From positions 96,997,413 through 97,061,412 of the forward strand of contig OZ018318.1 of assembly GCA_963969495.1 (NCBI GenBank): DNA of 64,000 nucleotides, given 5' to 3'. This document shows, in pieces, positions 34,521 to 47,040 of the stretch. The notes beneath the pieces were generated by a model. That model saw nothing but the letters and a program-made list of their open reading frames with translations, did not search any database and was not told the DNA's origin. The position numbers and the translations under genes are program-made. This DNA comes from Ceratothoa steindachneri. Taxonomy: Eukaryota > Arthropoda > Malacostraca > Isopoda > Cymothoidae. Numbering within the stretch: the stretch's first letter is position 1; every line of letters starts with the position of its first letter.

Positions 34521-37500
34521 AAGTATGGCACGGAGCCAGATCCAGCTGGTAAATGTAGCCTCAATCAGGAAAGTTTTGATTCCTTGTTTACAATCAACTT
34601 ATAAAGTCATTCACTATTAAAACAGCATAAGCTTTAAAAATGCCTAGGTCCTACTCTAAACATGTTCTTAACTAGAAAAGTTCCACGGTAGTCTTGCATA
34701 CAGTAATTATGTCTCTTTCTACATTGAGGAATGGTTTTCTATAAGCTTCAGTCTAAATTTCAATATTAATCCCAGTTTTATTGCCTTGGAACTTTTTATT
34801 AAGGAAACTTATCAAATCCAAAATAGTAAAATTTTCTAGTAATGAAGTAGGTATCTTAGTTGCTCACATTGTAAGTTAAATGAGACAACAAATATACCTA
34901 AGAAATGAGCTCTTTGGAGTTGTAGGAACTCTTATAACGGGGAAACCCTGGAAACAAGAAAAAATCCCAAATCGCAAATACTTCAAATGTCTTTCATTTT
35001 CCTTAGAGTTATATTTGTATGAGTAACTAAATAAATTTTTCTTTCCATTATTTAACGAAATTTTAAATAAACTTTTAAAAGAAACTTAACACCGGAATTT
35101 AATCATTTTTGGTTAGTAAATATAAAATTAGTGAAAAAGTCTACAAAAAATAATTACAATGTAATCTTTACAATAATATATTTAATATAAATTAGGTTTA
35201 ATTGCTGAAAACAAAGAGCATTTTGTAATATAGATTGCCTAAATGAGAGATATGGTGGCATTTGGAAATTATTGAAAGAATATGTTTCAGACAGGATTGA
35301 TATTTTAATTTAGCCATCAAATGAGTCTACTCTATGAGAAAATTTGAAATGATATATTTGTTTTGGTTATGTTAATATTAAGGTATATGTGATTAAAATT
35401 AAGTTAATCTAAAATATATTTCAGAAAGGTTTTTGTATGTATATGTATATAGAAGACCGCTAAAGAAGGCAGAGCTAGAAGGGCAACTATTGGAGTAACA
35501 TAGGCTACTCAGATTTGACAAAAGTGGCGCCACATGCTTGTTAGGTTAGGTTAGGGAGGTTCGGTTTTTACCCTTATTAAGTATTTTGGAACAAGTGACC
35601 GCGGAAATTAAAATATCAACTTTGATGTTGACTGGAATGTATAAATAACGCGATAATACCTATTATCGGCATGCCTGAGATATCTTTGTTAAAACTCGCG
35701 CCCATCTGTTTGATGCGCCCTTTAATCTCTTTGGCTGCCACCCCGCGTACTTACTTTTGCCTGCCCACTCATCTGCCCGTCTGCCTGTCCCACCCGCTTG
35801 CTTGCCTTACTGCACTACTGTAATTTGAAAATCATTTTCTGTTAGTCTTTCAAAATACAGTAATCTATTTCTCAAAGTTAGAATAAACCTTATATTTATA
35901 CCTACAAACATCTAATAGTATGCTTTAACTCATGCATAGAATTTAATTTGTTCAAGATAGATTTTATGCCTGGAGAAAGCCCGTTAGCTTTGCTAGTGTA
36001 GTATAAATTAATCTCTACCATATTAGATTTTTAGATTTTAAAACGCCCTAAATTTTGGCCATTTCTATTGAAGAAAAATTATAAATGAAATTTATTAAAT
36101 CTTAAATAGCTTATGATAAATGATTAAAAAATTATTTGATTAGAAAAATATGTAAGACCTTGTGACAGAGTTTAATTAAATAAAGAGTTCATGTTCTATG
36201 ATAAATTAATATTGAATGTATTAAGCTGTCCAATATGAACTCATTTTATTTATTCCGGCCCGCCAAAAAGATTGTTATTCTTTTGTCCTGATATTAATGA
36301 AAGTGTTGTATTAATTCCTTGTATTATTATATAAGAATTGTAAGACTTAATAATTGGTACGAATTGGAAAAATAAGTGAATGCAATTAGAGAGAAGAAAT
36401 TTAATGTTATGGGAACTAATTAAATTTATGAATTTATTATAAGTGATTGTTAAATACTGCATTCCTGTATGCAGGCCATTAATTTTAAAGAAGGAGATGT
36501 ACTGCGTTGACCATGAATCCACTTATTAAAAAAAAACATCTGACGACCGTCCAATTTCCCGCCTTATAAAGAATTCTCAATCCATTTCTAAGCTTCCTTT
36601 CAGCTTTGATAAAATCTGTTATCATATTTAACCAGCATACAACAACAAGAACCGAGATTTTAATTATTTTGTATCCAGTGTCTTGTGAATATCAGGCATT
36701 CAGAGTTGAAGCAAACAGGCCGCCATCAAGCCGAATCAAGAAACCCATTTGGATGCCTCGAGAGTGGTAGCTAAACAAGGTTTCAAATCACCCTTGGTAA
36801 TTGCACCTTTCTCGAAGAGGCTTACCCAGCCTACTCAACCTATATATTCCCCTTGTTTTTATGTACTAAATAAAATGTCCTCTTCCATGTGTTCTTCATT
36901 CCCCGAAAGTGTCCTTTTTAATAAAGTGGAGGATACAGAATTTTTCTTTCCTTTTGTTGCGAGAAATTTACATAAAATTAGAATTCATTAGTTTCCCAAC
37001 TGTATTAAATTATTCATTTTAAGGAAGATGGAATTTTATGAGGCTATATTTGAATATTTTTATTTCTAAATTTTCTTTTATTAACTTACGGTGGCTTCTG
37101 AAGAACTGCTTTGAACAAGTTCTATTTATCTGCCTTGAAATATGATGGCTCTCCAGGAAAAGATATAAATATCGGTCACATAACGATCAGAAAACAATCA
37201 AAAGCAATTAAATTTTAAGTTCTATATCCATAAGAATAACGTCTTTTATCATCAGTGTAGACATTAGAGTAATTAAAGTGATGAATACTCTTCTGTCAAA
37301 CATTTTGGCACCAAAACAAATTCTGTGGTCCATAGCTTTTTGCTTCAGTTTATAAGACTCCAATAACAACGCGTGATTATAGAATAATATAGATTAAATT
37401 TAATTGAAAATGTTAAATTAATCTTTCATGAAACATACTTTTCTTTTAACAAAATAACATACAAACATTTTATTTATTTTCGACATCATCATCCATTGGT

Positions 37501-38439
37501 GTATTAGCAGGAGACTTTTTATGATACACAGTGAATGAAGGATGTTCCAGAGTTTAGTATTGATTGTCGCTTCATATTTTCTAAACGATTTATAGACTTT
37601 GCCGTCTTTATAATAGAAGCGCAAGTTCTATTTCCACCAGATTTTAGAAGAACTATATTCAAAAGACTAGGGCTGAAATTTGTTTAGATCTTTGGATATT
37701 AAAACAAACTTTCCTAATAATGTACAGGATCTCTTTTCAAATATATGCTTAGTTTCTAGGCATAAATTGGAAGTAAGAACTTTGATCAGAATTTTTTTGA
37801 AATACGGAGGGAACAATGCTCATAACTCTTTTTTCCTAACTAGTTTTTTCTAATTTCCTTATGTTTTACTTGTTTTTAGGGACCTGTAACTGTTTTCCCA
37901 TGGTTAAAAACAAGGAAAAAAGGCAAATCTATATTTTTACTAAATTTCCTGAATTTCATCATCAGTAATAAATTTTTTTTAAAAACCATTCCATAATATT
38001 TATTTTTTCTGAACTTAACCGTTTTCCCGAACACAATATTTCAAGAGCCGAATTTTTTTAATGGGTTGAGAAAAAATAAATAGGATTATCGAATCTTTAA
38101 AACAAAATGAATTTCAAATAGTCAAATTCAGAAAATTTATTATATTTGATATATGACTATTTATTATAATTTTTAAATTCTATTCGAATCTTTTATTGAA
38201 CTTCTTTCTAAAGTAGATTTAAAATTTAAATTAAAGCAGGAGAAAATTAGCCACATTCCCTAAAAACTAGTAAAGCAAAATGAAAGTATTAAATAATATT
38301 TAAATAGGAAAAAAATGAGATATGAGGATTCTTATTTTCTGTAATTTAAAAGTATTCCGAAATTTTATTTTTCTTGCCTTAGGCCTAGTAAAGAAGGATG
38401 GATCAGCAAAAATGTAACAGAAGTAAAGTATTAGGAGGT
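34521..38439. other. AT-rich DNA without recognised genes
   Basis: About 3.9 kb without recognised families. Three TTAGG-like units occur at 35,541-35,555 and a pyrimidine-rich CTGCC-like stretch near 35,750-35,820. Short frames at 36,250-36,522 and 36,749-36,991 lack motifs. Confidence 0.45.
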
Positions 38440-38840
38440 CAGGCAATGGCTTCGCCACTTCCCTACGACCTCACAGGGAAGCCTTCGCTTCGCTACTAAG
38501 ATTAAAATTTAAAATCTAAAAAAAAGCAGCCATGGTTAAATTTTTAGAAATTTTCTGAACTTCGTCAATTATAATAATTTTAAAAAGGAACCCAGAACTA
38601 AATTTCCTCCTTTTATAATATAACCTTTCTAAAATATAGTTATAGAAGAAGATATATGAAAATAAATTTTCTGAACTTCACTATTTGTAATTCTTTGTGT
38701 TTTAAAACATTCAAAAGTTTTGATAAATTTATTTCTGAACTTTGATAAAAAAAACATGTCATAACCAAACTAAGATGAAATTATTATTCAAATAGTAAAA
38801 AAAAAATACCCTTCTTGAATTATAGATTTAGTGATGATGA
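38440..38840. repeat. 0.4-kb AT-rich repeat, copy A
   Basis: The repeat begins CAGGCAATGGCTTCGCCACT and contains TTAAAATTTAAAATCTAA, GCAGCCATGGTTAAATTTTT, AAAATATAGTTATAGAAG, ACTTCACTATTTGTAATTC and ACCAAACTAAGATGAAATT, ending near GTGATGATG. Copies B (42,912) and C (43,933) have the same blocks in the same order and orientation. No coding potential is seen. It may be a non-autonomous element of unknown class. Confidence 0.85.
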
Positions 38841-39138
38841 TTATGACCAGATTCTCTTCTTCTTGTCGGCTTTTCCCTACACGGCGTTGTCTTTCTTAAT
38901 GAGGTGTTTTAGATTCAGTAAAAGACTCATATAATAACGTTTTGGCAGAAACTTTACGGACTCAAGCCCTTCCTGACTCTAATCATCACTATGTATCCAG
39001 GCTTGTGACCCACACTAAGTTTGGCTGGTTTGCCCTGCCAAGAGTGTTTTACGTAAATTAAATGCTTTTATCCGGTGTGTTAATAAGAAGTCAGAGTGAA
39101 TCTTTCTTTTATGCCCACCCTTGATTTTTTGGATAATT

Positions 39139-39151
39139 CATATATATATAA

Positions 39152-39234
<83 letters not shown>

Positions 39235-39235
39235 T

Positions 39236-39295
<60 letters not shown>
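39139..39295. repeat. (TA)n(GA)n(TA)n compound microsatellite
   Basis: About 157 bp of TA repeats split by roughly 20 bp of GA repeats near 39,214-39,234. It directly abuts the 3' end of a Tc1-like relic. Confidence 0.97.
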
Positions 39296-39299
<4 letters not shown>

Positions 39300-39790
39300 A
39301 CACATGGAAAATTCAATGATTAGTTATTTATTACGGAGTTGTCCTACTTTTACTTTCTCAACAGCTTCGATACGTTTGGGTAATTGATTAATACAGCTTC
39401 CTGACTTCATTGAGATGAATCTTGAGACATTCTTATTGCAATGCCTGCTCAAGCTGTTTCTGACAAGACGGTGTAGGGTAACGACTTCTAACTTGTAGCT
39501 CTAAGACGCACCACAAATGCTTAATAATATTAAGATTTGGAGATTGTTGGCGACAATCCATTTATTGTAGCCGACTTCTATGCTTTTCATACCAATCCTC
39601 ACCACATGAGCGATGTGCATTGTGGCATTGTCATCTTGAAAAAATCACTCACGATCACGAAGTAATGTTTGGAGCATGGGATGGGCCTGATCTTCCAAAA
39701 TATTAAGATATTCCTTGCTGTTAATCCTACGATGCAGGGCAACGATTAGACAAGGAGAATTCCAAGATATGGCTGCCTAAACCATATTTA
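39296..39790 (-). pseudogene. Tc1-like transposase, C-terminal relic
   Basis: On the minus strand, NSKEYLNILEDQAHPMLQ-type sequence (39,735-39,690) is followed by FFQDDNATMHIAHVV around 39,640, holding the second catalytic Asp of the DDE domain. A frame change leads to NLNIIKHLWCVLELQ near 39,510-39,530, where the catalytic Glu of the usual IEHLW motif is Lys. The tail continues to about 39,320. The N-terminal DNA-binding half is missing; upstream lies a different Tc1-like relic. Stops and frameshifts make it inactive. Confidence 0.75.
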
Positions 39791-39888
39791 AGGTAATGAA
39801 ACATGGTATTATCGTTATATTACCATTTTATTGTAACAATGAAACTCGCTACCGAGGAATAGCAGCAAAATATATGAAACAAACACAA

Positions 39889-40930
39889 TTAAGTTGTTAG
39901 TGCTGTAGGGTATTTTCCTACGTTACTTACTTGTTTCGAAATTACATCAAAAAGTTTTTCCACAAAAGCTGTTAGCTTCTGGGAAGATGTTATGGTACCA
40001 GCAACTGTATATATCTTTTCCCAGAGGGCATCCTTTAAAGAAAACTGGATACCTCCTTCATACAATTTTCTCTTCATGATCGACCACAGCTGTTCGATAG
40101 GGAATTAGTCAGGAGAACAGGAAGGCCAGGTCATAAGTGATTGATCTGTGATTCACAAAACTGCGAGGTAGGAAATTGTAGCTTTGGCTGAATGCGAAGG
40201 AGCATTATCATGCATAAAACTCAATCACCGTTGACGTGATAGTGTCAGATCATATAACCATGCTGCAAAATGCTCCTCCCGAAACACGGTGTAGGAGTTG
40301 CTAGTGAGTTTAACACCTTCTGGAACTCGAAAAGGACCAACAAGTACATTTTCCATGATTCCCGCCCAAAACATGATAACACCACTTCCGTGTTGACGCC
40401 GAATGCGATACGGGTGAGGGGCGCTAAGAGGTACCTAAACTTTGCCCATGAATCAGGGCCATCCAGAGTAGCTATGGCGTTAATCGTGAAGAGGACATCT
40501 TGGAAATTGATCTTCATGTACTTCCGTGGCCAATCAAAACGCTTCTCTTTGTGATTCTTGCTGAGGATGGGTCCAGCAATTCATTCAGTTGGTCTTCTCT
40601 TTAACAATCCTACACCAGATGTTTCTGGACAAAGGAGCAATTCCAGCAATTTCGAATATGGCAGCATTTGTGCTACTGAGGTCTCTTTTTACTTGTCTAC
40701 CTATTTTCGGATGTTACGCTGGGATACACTTCTTCTCGTACCTTTATCTTGCTTTGGTTTGGTGATGGGGTTTTCCACATAGGCTTTCAATGTTTTTGTA
40801 TGCTGAGCAAGCTCGTGGGGTATTTCTCCAACATACGAGTATAAGCTAAGCCTTCTGCGAGAACTGCAACAATCCCCGTCTTCTCTATAGTTCTCAGACG
40901 TCATTTCAGGGGCAATTTCGTCCACCTGCA
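39889..40930 (-). pseudogene. second Tc1-like transposase, near full length but decayed
   Basis: Minus-strand reading. The helix-turn-helix region is very decayed (around 40,930-40,700; VSQRNIRK near 40,710). The DDE core is clearer: KINFQDVLFTINAIATLDGPDSWAK (40,515-40,440) and SWKMYLLVLFEFQKVLN (40,365-40,310). The C-terminus is MKRKLYEGGIQFSLKDALWEKI (40,077-40,010) ending KLFDVISKQVSNVGKYP. It differs in sequence from the relic at 39,296-39,790, so the two are separate families side by side in the same orientation. Multiple stops, for example around 40,080-40,240, inactivate it. Confidence 0.72.
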
Positions 40931-40980
40931 ATAAAGCGTGAGACAGTTGAAAGCACATCGAAATACATAACTCAACATAA

Positions 40981-42911
40981 CTTTGTATGTATCTTATCAA
41001 TAAGATTGAAATGCTAACTGTGTACGTATTTATCTAGGATATTTCAATCGACCAAGTTTCTCGTTTAACATTCAAAATATCAGCCCAAAATATGATCGGC
41101 AATAAAGCGTGATACACAGTTTATATATATATATATATGTTTAAAATCTATTGCTTTTTGATCTAGAAAATGTTTTTAAATTGGAAAATGAAAGAATAGA
41201 GCTTTGTTTTGGGAAGGTTAGGCTATTTCAATTTCATCCTGTTGTATTATATATCCTTTTTATGGTAATTTAGAAATGGAAAGCTTCACGCCCTATGTCC
41301 CCAACGTAATTTTGAGAAGGTTGCACCCCCACCCCACCTGCAATTTAAAAAAAATTGTAATATTCCTATTTCGAAAGGTAATTGCTAAATGTCTTTAGGC
41401 CTCTAGTTTTTTTTACTGCGTTCCTTGATTTCAAACATAAGCCTCACCCCCGAATGATATTTAAATCAGTTATATCTTTTTCAAAATTTATTTATAGAGA
41501 ATTTCTATATCATGTTTAAATTCAGAGAAAAATTCACTGTAAAGTGATATATAATACACTTTAATTCGTTACAGAATTCACAATTTGTGTCCCAAGATGA
41601 CGGCCAATCAATTTTTCGTTATAGCATCATAAGTATAAATTTGCCCACATTAATTAGTGAAAAAGCTATATAGAGTATATCTTCGATATATGTACACTAT
41701 AAATAATTTGCCTATTTATAAAAATAGAGATATTTTAACAAAGCGCCCACAAAATTAGCAAATGGGCACCCAACATTAACCAAAGTTATTTCTAAGAGTG
41801 GAAGTAGAGTTTTATAACGAGTACTTAGTAATGCGTTTTCGGATAGGTATTTAAGGTTTATAGAAATAATTGGTTAGAGTTACTAATTTTTTCTCAACTT
41901 ATACATTTTACTCACTGAATCTAAGAATTAAAAAAATAATTATAAATGCTAAGTTAATAAAATGAGTTAAAATTAAGTCGTGGCGAGTTTTTGGGGGTGT
42001 TATTTTTGAGTATAAACAAAATTTTTAGATGAAAAAAAGAAGAGGTGAGGATTGTTTTAAGGTATTTCAAAAGAATTTAGCTTTTTTTCCTTGAATTCAG
42101 TTATGCTACAAATAAAATAGATTAAATAGTAAATTATTAAGGAATATTTAATGAAAATATATTTATAATTTTTAAAGCAAAACCCCATTGCTAGGACAAG
42201 ATATGCTTAGGCCACAAATCAAAGGTCCCTCTGCAAAGGGCAAGCTCCTCCTGTAAGAAAGAGTGGCGAAACAGTTCTTCTTGTATTTTACAAAATTCCA
42301 GTTAAAATATATTCGTAAGATAAACTAATTTCAAAACTTTTAGCCATTCTTTTATTGATATCCCTAAATTTGATCATGGTCAATTTGCACCGAGAATCCT
42401 TTTTAAAACGAAAAGGGGAACGGCTTCACAGCTCTTCCTTAAAGAAAGAGCGTGCTCTTGTCTGGCAGAACTTCGGTATGTGTCCGACGGCCAATCTAGA
42501 TCTAGCAACTGGGTTTTGGTTTAAAAAAATGTAAAAGGTTTCTAGTATATTTATCCTAATACTTTACTCTTGTCCTATATTTTATCAGATCTATGCTTAT
42601 TTTCTAGCCCTTAAAGGAATAAAAACTTTAATTGGAATTCATTTAATATACAAAAAAAATACTCCTTACAGCAATTATTTATCAATATTTTGAGTTATAT
42701 AACCAAAAAAATTAAAAAGACATCCATGCCTTAATTTCAGTCCATTTCTGGTACTTCACAATATTAAATTTTTTTTAAGTCCAAATAATTCGATAGACAT
42801 TCTTTTGGGGGAGTTCTTAGGAAGAACTGTGATAAATACTTCAAATATACCTAGGTTACTCAAAAACTATAATTCAAACTGTTAACAAAATTCCATTTCT
42901 TTATATATATA
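40981..42911. other. AT-rich DNA without recognised genes
   Basis: No gene or RNA recognised. A short (TA)n lies near 41,123-41,140. Confidence 0.45.
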
Positions 42912-43358
42912 CCAGGCAATGGCTTCGCCACTCCCCCTAGAGTGAAGAGGTTGCGCTTTGCTACTAAAATTTAAATTTAAAATCTAAATAAAGCAGCCAT
43001 GGTTAAATTTTTATAAATTTCCTAAACTTCGCCAATTATAATAATTTAAATAGGAACTCTAAACTAAATTTGCCCTCTTTAAAAATATCACGTTGCTAAA
43101 ATATAGTTATAGAAGAAGATATATAAAAATAAATTTGGGGAAGTTCACCATTTGTAATTCTTTGGGTTTTAAAAAATTCACAAAATTTCGATACTTATAT
43201 TTATTTCTCAACTTCACCATTTTGTTTTTTGATATTATAAAAGAATTATTAGAAAGAACTTTGCTAAAAAAAACCTAAGTCATAACCAAACTAAGATGAA
43301 ATTATTATTCAAATATTCCCCAAAATCTTATTCTTAAATTATAGTTAGTGCTAATTTT
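42912..43358. repeat. 0.4-kb AT-rich repeat, copy B
   Basis: Starts CCAGGCAATGGCTTCGCCACT and matches copy A throughout, including AAAATATAGTTATAGAAG and ACCAAACTAAGATGAAATT. It contains an extra stretch (TTCGATACTTATATTTATTT) that is shared with copy C, so B and C are closer to each other than to A. Confidence 0.85.
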
Positions 43359-43932
43359 CAAGAGAAATCCAATGACAAAAAAAATATTTAAACTTTTTTC
43401 TTATTTTTTTTTATTTATTTCGAACGTTTCATATTTGTGCGTTCATCTTCTGGAAGTGAAAAAGATTTGGAGGGAATATTGCTAAAAAGACTATTTGGTA
43501 TTGACTTATATTTAACCGCTATATTATTCATTACGCGTTTTCTTTGAATTGCCATGTGTATTTATTGCTAAATATAATTTTAAAATTATTTATAGAGACT
43601 GAAATTTTGCATTTATTACCTGATTTTTTAATAAATGTTTTTTTTCATTTTTAGATCAAATAGATGCACTTCTATTTATAGGAAGAGAAGAGAGACCCCA
43701 AAGAGCATGCTGGGTGCGAATATTTGAAGCTGACGAACATGATTGACATAAGAAATGGTATTGGACACCTTGAGACATGTGTCTTTACAGTGAAAAACTA
43801 CCAATATTGAAGATATTTAATTCTGCATTCTAATTCGCAAAAATTAACTTTATAAAGATAAATTCTCAAAACTTTTAAAAGATTTTTCTGCATTGGTATT
43901 TTTTTTTTCATTACTAAAAGAAGTATAGAGAA

Positions 43933-44113
43933 ACCAGGTAATGGCTTCGCCACTCTCCCCTACAGGAGAAGCTAGCTCTTCGCTACTAAGATTAAAATTT
44001 AAAATCTAATAAAACATAGCCATGGTGAAATTTTTAAAAATTTTCTGAACTTCGCCAATTATAATAAATTCAAAAAGGAACTCTAAACTAAATTTTCCCT
44101 CCTTAAAAAAAAC
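43933..44113. repeat. 0.4-kb AT-rich repeat, copy C, left part
   Basis: Starts CCAGGTAATGGCTTCGCCACT and follows copies A and B up to CCCTCCTTAAAAAAAA, where the mariner-like element begins. The repeat resumes at 45,378. Confidence 0.82.
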
Positions 44114-45377
44114 GAGCCTTCACACACTTTTTGTGATATATCTTTCATCCATTCACTAATCACCCTTACTATGCAGGACATGAAAGAAGCAACGCATGTG
44201 AATAAACTAAATCTCAATGGGAGTTCCAGCAAAAGATATACTGTGTAAAACATTACTACATGAAAGGTTCGTTCAAGAAAGTGCAGGACACATTCGTGCA
44301 TCAGATCAAATGTGAAAGAGCGCCCCCCAAGAGCAGAATTCAGGACTGGGTGGATCACTTTGAGAACTATGGAACAGTGGAGAGCCTGAATGCAACCAGT
44401 GACAACCATCCAAGCCATTTACGACGCCCCAGCTAGCGTAAAGCTGAGCTGTTCTAGAGCGTGAGAGAGTCATTTCAGCAGAGTCCAAAACGCTCTTTGC
44501 ACAAGCAAAGTTAGTCCCTCAGTATATCTCGTGATACTTGCAGGGGAGCGCTAGGAATGGATATAAAGGCCTACCCATACAGAATACAGAAGGAGGAGAC
44601 CCATACATTCTTAGACAAGGAGCAGAGAAAAGTTATGGCACTCAAGATACTGGAGAAGATTCAGGAGATCCCAACTTTCCTTAACCTCCTTTGGACCTCA
44701 GATGAAGCACACTTCCATCTTGAAGGAAAGGAAACTCGAAGACCAATGTCTTATGTGGGATATCCATACCAAATGAAGTATCCACCAAGCCCATACACTC
44801 CTCTATGTGCACGGTAGAGACTCCAATCTTAGCCAGAGGCATCATCAGACCATCTTCTTTGAGGAATCTGGCGTGACAGTGACAGTCACCAAGGAGCGGA
44901 ATGTTGAGGTTCTCAAAACCTTCAAGAGGGAGCTACAGACCCTGTTCCCGTCGCTTATGGAGAGGTTCTGGTTCCGAGATTAGAGAAAAGATAACTTTGT
45001 TGGCCGTGTGATCAGTCTCAAGACTGATTTTGAATGGGCACAGCACGGACTCGACCTTAGCCCCACAGATTTCTTTCTCTAGGGCTAACTTAAAGACAGA
45101 GTATTGTACGCAGGGAGATTGGAGCCATTAGTCGGTCGGTTTGTAAGGACGTCATGGACAACTTCGTGCTGCACCTCAAGAAATTTATAGAGCTAAATGA
45201 AGGTTATCTCGAACACGTGCTCTAGAATAAAGAAGAAAGGTCCAAAGACTTATGTTTTAATATGATGTTCTTAAACACAATGACTAGTTATCACCAAAGT
45301 TTCATTCAATCCTTCCAGAAAATTAAGAAATGACACCATAGAAAATTTGGAGCCCGTATTTTGAGTGTCACCCTGTA
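44114..45377 (+). mobile_element. mariner-like element inserted in repeat copy C
   Basis: A roughly 1.26-kb insertion splits repeat copy C. The right end reads GAGTGTCACCCTGTAC, typical of a terminal inverted repeat of this group. The expected inverse at the left end is absent, and about 35 bp of repeat sequence present in copy B are missing at the left junction. The left end was probably lost by deletion after insertion. Confidence 0.75.
44218..45225 (+). pseudogene. mariner-like transposase relic
   Basis: Plus-strand motifs are EFQQKIYCVKHYYMKGSF (start of the helix-turn-helix region, about 44,218), RIQDWVDHFENYGTVES (44,330-44,380), LNLLWTSDEAHFHLEGK (44,680-44,730, first catalytic Asp), VCKDVMDNFVLHLKKFIELN and YLEHVL at the C-terminus (45,135-45,225). 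Several stops occur before 44,560, and frameshifts follow 44,815. The block that should contain QQDG-type second Asp reads FRD then a stop, so the DDE/D triad is broken. The closest families are arthropod mariner transposases that end in an SPDLSPxDFFLWG-type motif, here decayed to LDLSPTDFFL. Confidence 0.8.
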
Positions 45378-45608
45378 CAAAAATAAATTTTAGAACTTCA
45401 CCATTTGTAATTCTTTGGGTTTTAAAAATTTCACAAAATTTCGATACTTATATTTATTTCTGAACTCCACCATTTTCTTTTTTGATATTATAAAATAATT
45501 GTTAGAAATAACTTTGATAAAAAAACAACTCATAACCAAACTAAGATGAAATTATTATTCAAATACTCAAAAAAATCCCCTTCTTAAATTAGAGTTAGTG
45601 ATGATAGT
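45378..45608. repeat. 0.4-kb AT-rich repeat, copy C, right part
   Basis: Continues from AAAATAAATTTTAGAACTTCACC to GTGATGATAG and matches copy B closely. Confidence 0.82.
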
Positions 45609-45649
45609 TCTCCAGGCTACTTGAATAATATATATACGAATAAAGGTTA

Positions 45650-46970
45650 TATTTTTATATATGTCGTGGAATGGCCAGGCTCTATATTTCTATATATGTA
45701 GGTGTTTTGGGGCTTGGGGCCGAAGTAGGTTGAAGACCCAAAGTGAAAGGGAAAATTGTTATAAAGCCATTGGGGTTGGATTATTATTAACTTTGTGGAG
45801 GCATTTTAAACAAATATTTCAGAGTGCCGGTTGGCGAAAGAACAACAGGTAGCTTGTACGAGCTGGGGTTGCAAAAGAAAGAAAATGACGAAAATATAAC
45901 TTTACTAAGAACAAAATGATACATATATATATTTACATAGAAATTGGATTTGAAGGGAATGGTCACCCAGACGGGTTTAAAGATTCACACGTGATCAGGT
46001 AGATTAATTAAGGGATTAAAGAGGTCGGATTCAGTTTGGTGATTTAAAGAGGAATTTTAAACTGGGGCGTTCACACAAATAATGGAGCAATTGGGTAAGC
46101 CAGATTCAACATCAATCTGGAGGTGGCGACGGTTACGATTACCTTACGTGCTCGTTCCTGAAAAGAGGCCAGTTGGGGTACGATGAATGCTATGGAAGAA
46201 GTTGGTTTACCTCTTGCTTCAGAATAGGGAGCACTTATCGTCTTCGGCGTTGTGAATCTTTCCCAATCCTTGCCGATTGGCTATGGCAGAGTTCACTGAT
46301 GTCGAAGTTTGCCGATTGACTAAGGCAGAGTTCACGGGTCGATTTAGCCTTCAACTTGAATCGAAATCGACGCTGAAGGGTGGGGGGGCGTCCTTTAGCT
46401 CTTTCGTCGTAGTAGGTAAAACTTTAACAGTGCTGCTCTCTAAACTCAGTCGAAGCGTTATATAGGCGCCAGGTGAGGTGGCTTCAGATACGCGCGCAAA
46501 TTTGGGAAATAGTCTGCGACTCCTTCCGGGGAAGGAAGAATCGTGATAACGTTGGTTGAAATGTCCAACGGATTTAAATCTTTGAGTGGAAAGCCGAAAT
46601 GCTAGCGGGAAGGTGACTGTTTGTGTGTGGGGGGGAGGGAATGACATCGGTCCCTAGGCAAATACAGCTGAGGCGTGTGATAACTGCGTCGGCCGCCTCT
46701 TTGCCCAAGTTCAGCCATGCTTTCCCAGTCCCATGTGGTGATATCCAGATCCACGTGGGTACAGAAGGGTACGTGGCCGCCATTTGACCTCATTCTGCTA
46801 CAATATATATATATACATATAGGAGTATATATTTTGTTAAACACCTGATTGTATTTTGATTTTATAAATTTTATTTTGGAACGTTCCAACTGGCGAAAGC
46901 AGTCTCTTTGTATTTGGTTGATATTAAAGATCAGTTGAGAAAGATCCAATTTATTTTTTACAGCTAATTC
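45650..46970 (-). promoter_or_regulatory. mixed region with minus-strand promoter-like module
   Basis: A GC-richer patch lies at 46,000-46,760. On the minus strand CGCCTATATAACGC (near 46,457-46,468) is a good TATA box, with GACTGAGTTT about 15 bp downstream. Upstream regulatory sequence would include the tandem repeat at 46,271-46,335 only if it were transcribed from the other strand; on the minus strand that repeat falls in the transcribed leader. The overall look is of an LTR or the promoter of a lost gene. No coding frame is recognised. Confidence 0.3.
46271..46335. repeat. two-unit tandem repeat, 39-bp period
   Basis: TGCCGATTGGCTATGGCAGA with GTTCAC (46,271-46,296) recurs with two changes at 46,310-46,335. 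The 13-bp spacer gives a period of 39 bp. Confidence 0.85.
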
Positions 46971-46984
46971 GAGGTTGGCCGAGA

Positions 46985-47040
46985 GCTTTTGACTTTCTTA
47001 AGGCATCTTCAGACGGAAGTCTTCGTTATTGTTGAGGTTG
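46985..47040 (-). other. PLE-like 3'-end signature
   Basis: The minus strand reads CTGAAGATGCCTTAAGAAAG then TCAAAAGCTCTCGGCC. This has the order of a hammerhead core (CUGANGA, a stem, then GAAA), with the GAAA changed to AAAA. It may mark the 3' end of a PLE whose coding part lies higher up. Ribozyme activity is not claimed. Confidence 0.35.

Noticed and set aside
35541..35555. TTAGG repeats, the arthropod telomere motif
   Set aside because: Only three units in the middle of AT-rich DNA; chance or a minor interstitial repeat.
35750..35820. Pyrimidine-rich CTGCC-like stretch
   Set aside because: Degenerate and short; no consistent period.
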